Source: an uncultured Ignavibacteriota bacterium (GTDB lineage Bacteria; Bacteroidota; Ignavibacteria; Tepidaquicellales; Tepidaquicellaceae). From it: 9,649 nucleotides of DNA. The stretch lies in NCBI GenBank assembly GCA_903901375.1, contig CAIUQV010000491.1, positions 1-9,649 of the forward strand. The letters run 5' to 3'. Positions 1 to 6,547 of this stretch are shown piece after piece (position 1 is the first letter of the stretch; each line of letters begins with the position of its first letter). Both the position numbers and the translations under genes were made by a program. The notes below the pieces were generated by a model. The model made no database searches, was not told the DNA's origin, and worked only from the letters and a program-made list of their open reading frames with translations.

Positions 1-2
1 CT

Positions 3-575
3 GCTCATACTTTCACTACTGAAGCTATCGCTATGATATTCGGAAGGTTCTCTTCAAACGGTACCTGGATGAAAGATATGAAACTTGTTTCCGAAGATGA
101 AGCAAAGAAAATTTCGGATGATGCTTTCAAATCATTAAAACTTCAGCAGCTCGTCTTCTCACGCTGGTCACAGGTTATGTACCGCTTTGAAAAATCTATG
201 TACGAAAATCCTGACCAGGATTTAAATAAACTCTGGTGGGACTTGGTAGAAAAATATCAGTTATTGAAAAGACCTAAAGACAGAAACGAACCAGACTGGG
301 CTACAAAGATTCATATTGCCGCCTATCCGTGTTATTATCACAATTACCATTTAGGCGAATTACTCGCATCTCAGTTGTATAATTATATCGGCACTAACAT
401 TCTCAAAGCTGCCGATACTAAGAACCAGAGCTTCGTCGGTAAACCGGAAGTTGGCAAATATCTTCAGGATAAAGTATTCGCTCCGGGTGCAAGATATTAC
501 TGGAATGATATGATTGAAAAAGCTACAGGCGAAAAGCTCACTGCAAAATACTACGCTAAGCAATTTGTAAATTAA
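3..575 (+). CDS. Peptidase family M2 (ACE-like) peptidyl-dipeptidase, C-terminal fragment
   Basis: The 3' end of a zinc metallopeptidase that, in family M2, removes dipeptides from the C-terminus of oligopeptides. The reading frame is open from base 3 and the start and HExxH site lie upstream of the window, so 190 codons are visible. It opens with AHTFTTEAIAMIFGR; the Glu of TTEAIAM (bases 21-23) aligns by pattern with the Glu of HEAIGD in angiotensin-converting enzyme, the third zinc ligand. Downstream, WWDLVEKYQ, a RNE, then KIHIAAYPCYYHNYHLGE match the order of ACE WWxLRxKYQ, RNE, K(F/Y)HxPxxxPYIRYF, the region that supplies substrate-binding His and Tyr. The ATG at 33 is internal, not the start. 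Such enzymes are usually exported, but the signal peptide is outside the window. A terminator follows 20 bases after the stop. The family call is firm; the exact substrate is not known. Confidence 0.9.
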   Translation, partial: AHTFTTEAIAMIFGRFSSNGTWMKDMKLVSEDEAKKISDDAFKSLKLQQLVFSRWSQVMYRFEKSMYENPDQDLNKLWWDLVEKYQLLKRPKDRNEPDWATKIHIAAYPCYYHNYHLGELLASQLYNYIGTNILKAADTKNQSFVGKPEVGKYLQDKVFAPGARYYWNDMIEKATGEKLTAKYYAKQFVN

Positions 576-595
576 TACAATTTAATTTTATACAT

Positions 596-638
596 AAACC
601 CCTTCTCTTGTATTTAACAGGGGAAGGGGTTTCTTTTT
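596..638 (+). terminator. Rho-independent terminator after the M2 peptidase
   Basis: The arm AAACCCCTT (596-604) pairs perfectly with AAGGGGTTT (624-632), extended by one or more pairs toward the loop, and is followed by a T-rich run (630-638). It separates the peptidase from the next gene. Confidence 0.88.
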
Positions 639-820
639 GCAGTTTATTATTTGTATTATATTATATATTATTCGTTTAAGGGATAAAGATATTATTGAAG
701 ATTTGTGAATACTTTTTTGTTACTGATTTGTGAGCATTAGACTAACTTTAATTAAATATTTTGTTCGGACAATTATCCGTTAAACCATTTACTTATGTAG
801 TTTGTCATATATATAAACAG

Positions 821-827
821 AAGGGGG
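821..827 (+). promoter_or_regulatory. Shine-Dalgarno site of the Trp/Tyr-rich protein gene
   Basis: AAGGGGG followed by T can pair with the 16S 3' end (ACCTCCTT) with one G-U pair, and it ends 6 bases before the ATG at 834. It supports that start. It is notable because the two transporter genes and the last gene of this window have no such site. Confidence 0.7.
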
Positions 828-833
828 TCACAA

Positions 834-2225
834 ATGGACAAAAATAACATTATTATGTTGGTGAAATCAGGGCTTTTCGCTCTTTTTCTATCAATTTTAG
901 CATTTCCGTCTTACGCTCAGGTTAATAACGAACAATTATCTACTACTGTAATAGATACTGTAGACGATGAAGATGATTTGTTCGATGAAAATACCAACTA
1001 TAAAGAATTATACAAAGACCTTAATAAAGACGGTGATTGGGTTACTATTAAGGAAAGTGACCTTGACGATGATTCGGGTGACCCGGAAAGCGTTAAAACA
1101 GAAGTTACAAACGTCAGAATTATTAATGTATGGAAACCTCGCAATATGGGTCCGGACTGGTCTCCTTACAGCGAAGGCAGATGGGTTTATACTTACAGCG
1201 GATGGGTCTGGGCTACAGATTACGACTGGGGTTGGGCGGCTTACCATTATGGCAGATGGGTTTATGATATTTTGTGGGGCTGGGTCTGGATGCCCGGAAG
1301 ATACTGGGCTCCTTGCTGGGTGCAGTGGAGTTATACTCCGACTTATATAGGATGGTATCCGATTTATCCAAGGTGCCGCAACTGGCATCACCACGGTCGA
1401 TATGGACATCACGACAGATACTACCATAACGGTCGCCATCATCATTGGGTCTTCGTAAACAGAAACAGATTCACTGAAAAGATTAATAAAGATGTTGTTG
1501 TAGATAAAAGTAAATACGCGGATATTCTCAGTATCTCAAAGAATAAAGCTATCATTAAAAGCGATGGCTCAGGCATAATCAATGTCGGTCCGAAAGTCCA
1601 GACTATTGAAAAGAATACTGGAGTAAAAATCGACCCGAAAGAAATTAACTATAACAGCGTAAAAGGTATTACAAAGGTTGATAATAATTCTATTAGTGTT
1701 TATAGAATCGATATCAAATCTGATGATACTAAAAAAAGTACCGTGAAGAAGAAGGAAAATAACGGAACTACTACTACTACTAATAGTAATTCCACAAGGA
1801 AAAAAGATAATAATACAAAAGAAAAGAATAGCACTTCAACAAACGAAAATAATACAAGTACTAAGAAAGAAAACAATAACGGTACTAAGAAAGAAAATAA
1901 CACTTATAAAAATAAGGAATCAAAATCTGGTACCGAGAAGAAAGAAAATAATTCAGGTACTAAACCAAAAGATAATACTGGCTCTACTAAAAAAGAGAAT
2001 AACACTTACAAGAATCAGGAAAGCAATACTTCCAAAGGAAATTCTCCGAACAGAGAGAGTTCTAAAAACAGGGAGTCAAATACTTACAAAGATTCAAACA
2101 GAGGAAACAGTAATAACAGCAGTAAAGGAAGTAATAATCACGGCAGCAAAGGAAACAGTAATAGCAGCAGCAAAGGAAGCAATAATAACGGAAGCAAAGG
2201 AAGCAGTAACAATAAAAGTAAATAG
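834..2225 (+). CDS. Secreted Trp/Tyr-rich protein (DUF6600-like) with His cluster and disordered Asn/Ser/Lys tail
   Basis: Function unknown. The 463 residues fall into clear zones. Residues 1-28 are a signal peptide ending SYA before Gln29. Residues 42-90 are acidic. Residues 100-180 are packed with Trp, Tyr and Gly and hold two copies, about 25 residues apart, of GRWVY-x3-GWVW (from 116 and 140), followed by WAPCWVQW and YIGWYPIYP; this arrangement recalls the Trp-rich domain annotated as DUF6600 in Bacteroidota and Proteobacteria. Residues 185-204 contain nine His. Cys161 and Cys181 are the only Cys and could form a disulfide. Residues 206-295 look folded. Residues 297-463 are low-complexity Asn/Ser/Lys/Gly/Thr with repeats such as TKKENN and KGSNN, and are surely disordered. 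The gene has its own RBS and is bracketed by terminators, so it is probably transcribed alone. A surface or periplasmic role, possibly metal binding by the His cluster, is a guess. Confidence 0.85.
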   Translation: MDKNNIIMLVKSGLFALFLSILAFPSYAQVNNEQLSTTVIDTVDDEDDLFDENTNYKELYKDLNKDGDWVTIKESDLDDDSGDPESVKTEVTNVRIINVWKPRNMGPDWSPYSEGRWVYTYSGWVWATDYDWGWAAYHYGRWVYDILWGWVWMPGRYWAPCWVQWSYTPTYIGWYPIYPRCRNWHHHGRYGHHDRYYHNGRHHHWVFVNRNRFTEKINKDVVVDKSKYADILSISKNKAIIKSDGSGIINVGPKVQTIEKNTGVKIDPKEINYNSVKGITKVDNNSISVYRIDIKSDDTKKSTVKKKENNGTTTTTNSNSTRKKDNNTKEKNSTSTNENNTSTKKENNNGTKKENNTYKNKESKSGTEKKENNSGTKPKDNTGSTKKENNTYKNQESNTSKGNSPNRESSKNRESNTYKDSNRGNSNNSSKGSNNHGSKGNSNSSSKGSNNNGSKGSSNNKSK

Positions 2226-2254
2226 AACAACTGAATGCTTAATTTAATAACTCA

Positions 2255-2287
2255 ATCAAAAACCCGGCTCACCCCGGGTTTTTGATT
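2255..2287 (+). terminator. Rho-independent terminator after the Trp/Tyr-rich protein gene
   Basis: A perfect 13-bp stem: ATCAAAAACCCGG (2255-2267) pairs with CCGGGTTTTTGAT (2274-2286) around a 6-base loop. A-tract and T-tract flank a GC core, so it could also work in the opposite direction. Confidence 0.9.
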
Positions 2288-2505
2288 TAAATCTTTAATA
2301 TCTTTTAAAATCATAAAGTAGTAACTTATTCTAGCAAAAATACATTTATCCTTATCAAAATCTTACGATGTCTTAAGTCACTCCAGTTTTTTCAAAATAT
2401 TGTATTATTTGTCAATAATGGGTAATATATTTCAAAATAGCATGGTAGCCACTACAACAATAATACAAGAATCCTTCATCCCTTTGCTCTGCCATTCGAC
2501 AATAA

Positions 2506-2610
2506 TGCGGTACCTTATGATGAGTCTATGCTCTGAAATGCGGTTAGTGTGCGGTGGTAATGCGGTAGTTTAAGTACTAAAGTGCGGTGATAATGCGGTG
2601 GAATTGCGGT
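2506..2610 (+). repeat. Array of seven TGCGGT hexamers on an 11-bp grid
   Basis: TGCGGT occurs at 2506, 2539, 2550, 2561, 2583, 2594 and 2605. The gaps are 33, 11, 11, 22, 11 and 11 bp, all multiples of 11. In-phase slots at 2517, 2528 and 2572 lack the hexamer. Within each 11-bp unit the first six bases are invariant while the last five vary (ACCTT, TAGTG, GGTAA, AGTTT, GATAA, GGAAT, GAGTA). Most copies are preceded by AA. This suggests either a row of protein-binding sites on one face of the helix or an old 11-bp minisatellite. No known box fits. Confidence 0.85.
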
Positions 2611-2885
2611 GAGTAATAATTTACTCCGATTTTATTCTTCAAAATATACTTAAATCTCGGTAATCCAATATATTTTGAATCTCTTGCTGTCATATCATCT
2701 TAAACATCAAGTATCCCAAAAAAGTTCCATATATTCAAATACATAAATAAACTTTTCTTCTATATTTCTTTAACTAAAATAATAATTCCTTTTTACAAAT
2801 CCAAGATTAAACATTCTGTTTTATTCTTTCACTTAATTCAAAAACAACTTTCCTTCTAGTCAGATATATAATGATGTACTTTTTC

Positions 2886-2920
2886 TAATTAGCGTAATTC
2901 GTTTAATTAGTGTAATTCGT
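2886..2920 (+). repeat. Two-copy 18-bp tandem duplication
   Basis: TAATTAGCGTAATTCGT (2886-2902) is followed after one base by TAATTAGTGTAATTCGT (2904-2920), 16 of 17 bases identical. It lies upstream of the transporter promoters; whether it is functional cannot be told. Confidence 0.7.
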
Positions 2921-2941
2921 GGATGTCTCTTTACGTCTATC

Positions 2942-2961
2942 TAAATATTTGTAATGTTAAT
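2942..2961 (+). promoter_or_regulatory. Promoter-like element shared with the lipoprotein gene
   Basis: Contains ATATTTGTAATGTTAAT (2945-2961), identical to 6169-6185 upstream of the lipoprotein gene; the match extends to 19 of 20 bases. Here the -7 box reads AATATTTG rather than TAnnTTTG and no good -33 box is at the right distance, so it may be a weaker upstream promoter or a regulator site for the transporter operon. Confidence 0.4.
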
Positions 2962-3013
2962 CATGATTCTCTTTAAAGGATTTTAATAAATTTTATTATC
3001 GCTTATTTAAACA

Positions 3014-3044
3014 TTTCACATTCTGATAAAAATACATACATTTG
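3014..3044 (+). promoter_or_regulatory. Bacteroidota-type promoter of the transporter operon
   Basis: A -33-like TTTC (3014-3017), a 19-bp spacer and a perfect TAnnTTTG -7 box, TACATTTG (3037-3044). Transcription would start near 3050, giving a leader of about 28 bases before the ATG at 3078. Confidence 0.6.
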
Positions 3045-3077
3045 CAGAATTGTTTTATTTAAATATTATTTAATCTT

Positions 3078-4454
3078 ATGACAGATACTAAAGTTCTTAA
3101 AGGACAGCCTACTTCTTTCGTTCGCTGGCTTGCTCTGATTCTTATCAGCCTTGCGATGTTCGGTAATTATTATATCTATGACAGTATCAGCCCCCTTGCT
3201 GACTTGCTCAAAGAACAGCTGGGATTCTCAGACTCTAACATTGGTTTACTAAATGCAATCTACAGCTTCCCGAATATCATAATGGTTTTAATCGGCGGTG
3301 TAATTATCGATAAAATCGGTACAAGAAAATCTGTTTTCATCTTTACTGTTCTTATTATGATTGGTGCTGTTGTAACTGCAATTAATGGTTCACTTGTAAC
3401 TATGGCAACCGGACGATTAATCTTTGGTCTCGGTGCTGAATCTATGATTGTTGCTATCACTACTATCATTGCCCGCTGGTTCAAAGGTAAAGAACTTTCT
3501 TTTGCTTTCGGTATTAACTTAACTGTTGCAAGACTTGGTTCATTCCTTGCCTTGAATTCTCCTACAATTGCAAAGTCATTTTTTGACAACTGGCAAAAAC
3601 CTTTAATGATAACTGTCGCCGCAGGTATATTCGCAGTTGTCTGCATCATTTTCTATTATTTTCTCGATGTCTATTCCACAAAGAAATATGATATGCCTAA
3701 AGACGGCTCACAGGATAAAATCGAATTCAAAGAACTTTTCAGATTCGGAGTCTCTTTCTGGTTCATCACTGCTTTATGCGTAACTTTTTATTCTGCAATG
3801 TTTCCGTTCCAGACTTTTGCTATCAAGTTCTTCCAGGAAGCACACGGCACAACACGCGAAGTCGGCGGAAACCTTTCAAGTATTCTTACTTTAGCCGCAA
3901 TGATATTCACACCTTTATTCGGTTTGCTTTCTGATAAAATCGGAAAACGTTCTTTATTAATGATGCTTGGTTCCGTAACTATTATTCCTGTTTATTTAAT
4001 AATGGGGTACAACGTTGATTTAGCTTCATCAATAGGATTAAACGGAGGTATTCACGTTAATATGCCTTTCTTTGGTATAGAAGAAGCTGTTATACCTTTT
4101 AAACTTATCATTCCTATGGCTATGATGGGTTTTGCTTTTTCTCTTATTCCGGCTGTAATGTGGCCATCCGTTGCATTGGTAGTTAAGGAAGAAAAACTCG
4201 GTACTGCTTACGGCTTAATGACTATGATTCAGAACATAGGTCTGTTTGGTTTTAATCTTATGATTGGATGGGCAAATGATTTCTCAGGTGCAAGTGCAAC
4301 AAATCCTACAGGATACAGACTCGGTATGTGGATATTCTCAATTCTCGGTTTCCTTGGATTGTTCTTCGCATTTATGTTAAGACGAAATGAAATGGGTCCT
4401 AATGCACACGGACTTGAACTTAGTGCTAAAGAAAAAGCATTGAAAGAAAATTAA
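3078..4454 (+). CDS. MFS transporter of the MFSD1 type, probable dipeptide carrier
   Basis: A 458-residue, roughly 12-helix major facilitator protein of the inner membrane. Motif A is clear in both halves: GGVIIDKIGTRKS (73-85) and GLLSDKIGKRS (282-292). By recall of the human protein, the resemblance to lysosomal MFSD1 is strong: YSFPN (62-66), GRLIFGLGAES (112-122), WFKGKEL (134-140), ARLGS (151-155) and MWPSVALVV...LGTAYGLM..IQNIGL (361-389) match YSWPN, GRFVFGIGGES, WFKGKEL, ARIGS and LWPMVAFVV...LGTAYGFM..IQNLGL. Human MFSD1 is a dipeptide uniporter, and the adjacent POT peptide symporter supports peptide transport here. A segment of about 28 residues (312-340), absent from the human protein as I remember it, lies between helices 8 and 9. 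No Shine-Dalgarno site precedes the ATG, which sits in an AT-rich leader. The family is firm; the substrate is inferred. Confidence 0.85.
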   Translation: MTDTKVLKGQPTSFVRWLALILISLAMFGNYYIYDSISPLADLLKEQLGFSDSNIGLLNAIYSFPNIIMVLIGGVIIDKIGTRKSVFIFTVLIMIGAVVTAINGSLVTMATGRLIFGLGAESMIVAITTIIARWFKGKELSFAFGINLTVARLGSFLALNSPTIAKSFFDNWQKPLMITVAAGIFAVVCIIFYYFLDVYSTKKYDMPKDGSQDKIEFKELFRFGVSFWFITALCVTFYSAMFPFQTFAIKFFQEAHGTTREVGGNLSSILTLAAMIFTPLFGLLSDKIGKRSLLMMLGSVTIIPVYLIMGYNVDLASSIGLNGGIHVNMPFFGIEEAVIPFKLIIPMAMMGFAFSLIPAVMWPSVALVVKEEKLGTAYGLMTMIQNIGLFGFNLMIGWANDFSGASATNPTGYRLGMWIFSILGFLGLFFAFMLRRNEMGPNAHGLELSAKEKALKEN

Positions 4455-4475
4455 TATAAACATCAATTATACAAA

Positions 4476-6002
4476 ATGAATAATACAGAAAAAGTTAGAC
4501 ATCCGGGAGGACTCTTTCTGCTCTTCTTCACTGAAATGTGGGAACGTTTCAGTTTCTACGGAATGCAGGCAGTGTTCTATCTATATATGATTCAGGCTTT
4601 GAGTTTTGATAAAACATTCGCAGATTTGATTTACGGTAATTATACAGGTATGGTTTATATTACTGCTTTGATTGGCGGCTTTGTTTCAGACCGCTATTTC
4701 GGAAACAGAAAATCAATTATTACTGGCGGTGCTTTAATGGCAGTAGGACAGTTTGTTCTTTTCTCAAGCGGACTTTTGTATGCAAATAAACCACTTGCAT
4801 CTGCATTATTATATACTGGTTTGTTTTTTCTGTGTTTAGGAAACGGTTTCTTTAAACCGAATATTTCTTCAATGGTCGGTCAGCTTTATCCCGAAGGTGA
4901 TAAACGTATTGATTCTGCTTTTACAATTTTCTATATGGGTATTAATATGGGCGGCCTGCTCGCTCCTATTATATGCGGTCTGGTCGGAAACACAGGCAAC
5001 ATCGCAGATTTTAAATGGGGATATTTTGCAGCAGGTATTGGTATGCTCTTAAGTTTGATAATATTTATTCCTTTTAAAAACAAATACGTTGTTAAGCCCG
5101 ACGGTTCACCCGTTGGTGCTGTCCCTCCGGCAAAACTTAAAGCTGAAAACACTGAAACAACAGGTGTCAGCGGAAAACAGATTTTCATAAATGCTGTAGT
5201 GTTCGTGATTCTTTTTGTTGTCTTCAAGTTTGCTTTGAATGCAGATATTATCGGTTCATTCATTTATGCCACTTTCTTCACGGCTCCGCTTTCTATTATA
5301 ACTGACAGAACTCTTGATAAAATTGAAAAACAGAAAATCGTTGCAATGTTCATTCTCGTTGTCTTCACGATGATTTTCTGGATTGCATTCGGACAAATCG
5401 GTTCTTCACTTACATACTTTGCAGACAATGCTGTTGACCGTTCTATCTTTGGATGGAGTATCCCTCCGTCTGTCTTTCAGGCTTTCGGACCGCTCTTCAT
5501 AGTTTCTTTTGCTCCTTTAATGGCAATTGTCTGGACTTTTCTTGCTAAGGGAAATAAAGAACCTTCTATACCATTTAAACTCGCACTCGGTTTAATATTA
5601 ATGGCAATCGCATGGCTGATACTTGCTATTGCTGTTAATGTTCTTGCTCCGGGTGTTAAAGTCGGAATGTTGTGGCTTATAATAATGTACTTCGTATTAA
5701 CAATAGGAGAATTGTCACTTTCACCAATCGGACTTTCAATGATTGTTAAACTTGCGCCGATAAGGTTCGGTTCTGTTCTTATGGCTGTCTGGTTTTTATC
5801 ACTCGGTACTTCTTTTAAGTTATCAGGTGTCTTAAGCTCTTTCTTCCCGACAGAAAATTATAAACCTATACTGCTTGGTTTATTTCATATCAATACTACA
5901 GTAGACTTCTTTTATATATTTGTAGCAATGGCTGGTATCAGTTCTATTATTCTTTTTGTTCTGATTAAACCATTATTAAAGATGATGCATGGAGTGCGAT
6001 AA
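4476..6002 (+). CDS. POT/PTR2 family proton-coupled di/tripeptide symporter
   Basis: A 508-residue inner-membrane importer of di- and tripeptides; the length is normal for bacterial POT proteins such as DtpT. Seen in order: the ExxER proton-coupling motif on helix 1 (E20, E23, R24 in FTEMWERFSFYGM); GGFVSDRYFGNRKS (67-80); helix-4 FFKPNISSMVGQLY with the conserved Lys127; the PTR2 signature FYMGINMG (152-159); FADN...DRSIFGW (315-326); and helix-10 GELSLSPIGLS with Glu412. A long middle loop (about 202-232) separates the halves. One oddity: helix 7 reads AFGQIGSSLTYFAD, with Gly306 where most bacterial members have Glu or Asp before the Gln, a residue implicated in proton coupling. It starts 21 bases after the MFSD1-like gene with no Shine-Dalgarno site and no promoter between, so the two form an operon. 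A terminator follows. Confidence 0.93.
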   Translation: MNNTEKVRHPGGLFLLFFTEMWERFSFYGMQAVFYLYMIQALSFDKTFADLIYGNYTGMVYITALIGGFVSDRYFGNRKSIITGGALMAVGQFVLFSSGLLYANKPLASALLYTGLFFLCLGNGFFKPNISSMVGQLYPEGDKRIDSAFTIFYMGINMGGLLAPIICGLVGNTGNIADFKWGYFAAGIGMLLSLIIFIPFKNKYVVKPDGSPVGAVPPAKLKAENTETTGVSGKQIFINAVVFVILFVVFKFALNADIIGSFIYATFFTAPLSIITDRTLDKIEKQKIVAMFILVVFTMIFWIAFGQIGSSLTYFADNAVDRSIFGWSIPPSVFQAFGPLFIVSFAPLMAIVWTFLAKGNKEPSIPFKLALGLILMAIAWLILAIAVNVLAPGVKVGMLWLIIMYFVLTIGELSLSPIGLSMIVKLAPIRFGSVLMAVWFLSLGTSFKLSGVLSSFFPTENYKPILLGLFHINTTVDFFYIFVAMAGISSIILFVLIKPLLKMMHGVR

Positions 6003-6023
6003 ACGATAATCTGTTTTTATAAT

Positions 6024-6066
6024 AAAGCCTTTAACATTGAACTTATTATATGTTAAAGGCTTTTCA
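6024..6066 (+). terminator. Rho-independent terminator of the transporter operon
   Basis: AAAGCCTTTAACA (6024-6036) pairs perfectly over 13 bp with TGTTAAAGGCTTT (6051-6063), with a 14-base loop and a T run at 6061-6064. Confidence 0.88.
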
Positions 6067-6096
6067 TTAAAATCTCTTCATTTTAGGCTTTTTCCC

Positions 6097-6135
6097 CTGT
6101 CCATTTTTTAATACATAATACTGTCCACTTTTTTA
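6097..6135 (+). repeat. Short direct repeat CTGTCCA(C)TTTTTTA
   Basis: CTGTCCATTTTTTA (6097-6110) recurs as CTGTCCACTTTTTTA (6121-6135), differing by one inserted C, 24 bp apart. It lies just before the lipoprotein promoter. It could be a pair of regulator sites or a remnant of a mobile-element end; no transposase is nearby. Confidence 0.45.
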
Positions 6136-6143
6136 GAATATGA

Positions 6144-6175
6144 CTTGACAAATATAAACAATAGTTATATATTTG
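6144..6175 (+). promoter_or_regulatory. Promoter of the lipoprotein-LysM operon
   Basis: CTTG (6144-6147) and TATATTTG (6168-6175) are 20 bp apart and fit the Bacteroidota -33/-7 pattern. The same bases read as TTGACA-17-TATATT, a sigma70-like promoter. Transcription would start near 6182, about 45 bases before the ATG. Confidence 0.7.
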
Positions 6176-6217
6176 TAATGTTAATTAACTATTTTTTTAA
6201 AAACGCCTTAAAATATC

Positions 6218-6222
6218 GGAGG
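6218..6222 (+). promoter_or_regulatory. Shine-Dalgarno site of the lipoprotein gene
   Basis: GGAGG, ending 6 bases before the ATG at 6229, fixes this start and suggests high translation, as expected for an abundant structural lipoprotein. Confidence 0.8.
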
Positions 6223-6228
6223 TATTAA

Positions 6229-6486
6229 ATGGCAAGAATTAAAAACATGTTCTTTGTTCTTCTTACCGTAGCATTCCTTTCTGGTTTAATAGCTGGATGC
6301 GGTGGTGTAAGCGAAGAGCAACTGAAACAATTAAATGACTTAAAAGCAGAAGTTGAATCGCTTCAGAGTCAAGCAAATGCAAAAGAAGCTGAAAGAACTG
6401 CATTATTGAAGCAAATTGCTGATAAAGATGCAAAGATCAAAGATTTCCAGAAACAAACGGATCAAGCAAAAGCAAATTGCAAATAA
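6229..6486 (+). CDS. Small coiled-coil outer-membrane lipoprotein, Lpp-like in architecture
   Basis: An 85-residue exported lipoprotein. The signal peptide (MARIKNMFFVLLTVAFLSGL) ends in lipobox IAGC with Cys24 as the lipidated residue, leaving a mature chain of 62 residues. From about 28 to 80 it is an uninterrupted charged helix with heptad-like Leu/Val/Ile spacing, predicted to be a coiled coil. It ends in Cys-Lys. Size, N-terminal lipid, all-helical body and terminal Lys mirror Braun lipoprotein of enterobacteria (58 mature residues, C-terminal Lys joined to peptidoglycan), but no sequence homology is claimed. Gly-Gly after the Cys favours outer-membrane sorting over retention. The next gene, 61 bases on, encodes a LysM protein, so a joint envelope role is likely. 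Strong promoter and RBS. Attachment to peptidoglycan is a guess. Confidence 0.85.
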   Translation: MARIKNMFFVLLTVAFLSGLIAGCGGVSEEQLKQLNDLKAEVESLQSQANAKEAERTALLKQIADKDAKIKDFQKQTDQAKANCK

Positions 6487-6530
6487 TCTTTGATTAATTT
6501 TAAACACACAAATTTTAAACAAAATTTTAA

Positions 6531-6536
6531 AAGGAG
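6531..6536 (+). promoter_or_regulatory. Shine-Dalgarno site of the LysM gene
   Basis: AAGGAG, 11 bases before the ATG at 6548, supports this start. Confidence 0.7.
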
Positions 6537-6547
6537 ATTTTAACAAA

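Larger units (their letters stand above)
2288..3013. other. Long AT-rich stretch with no convincing gene
   Basis: No open frame of credible length or family resemblance is visible on either strand. The stretch holds the phased TGCGGT array (2506-2610), an 18-bp tandem duplication (2886-2920), a promoter-like element (2942-2961) and a short palindrome AATCATGATT (2959-2968). The array region is visibly richer in G+C than its flanks. No tRNA or known riboswitch fold was recognised. Confidence 0.6.

Noticed and set aside
33..575. ATG at 33 as a gene start for a 180-residue protein
   Set aside because: The frame continues upstream as AHTFTTEAIA, part of the M2 zinc site, so the gene begins outside the window.
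967..1445. Overlapping open frames on both strands inside the Trp/Tyr-rich gene
   Set aside because: The sense frame has a signal peptide, RBS and repeat structure; the others show no recognisable composition or initiation site.
1700..1903. Antisense open frame rich in Leu/Phe/Ser/Val
   Set aside because: It mirrors the Asn/Lys/Ser/Thr-rich tail of the exported protein and has no start signals of its own.
2505..2573. A 22-codon open frame within the TGCGGT array (MRYLMMSLCSEMRLVCGG...)
   Set aside because: Its codons come from the repeat itself, it has no ribosome site, and an 11-bp period does not fit coding constraint.
2506..2610. TGCGGT array as a CRISPR array
   Set aside because: The 6-base repeats and 5-base spacers are far too short, and no cas gene is present.
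6097..6135. CTGTCCA(C)TTTTTTA repeat as an insertion-sequence end
   Set aside because: The copies are direct rather than inverted, and no transposase fragment or target duplication is visible, so it is listed only as a repeat.
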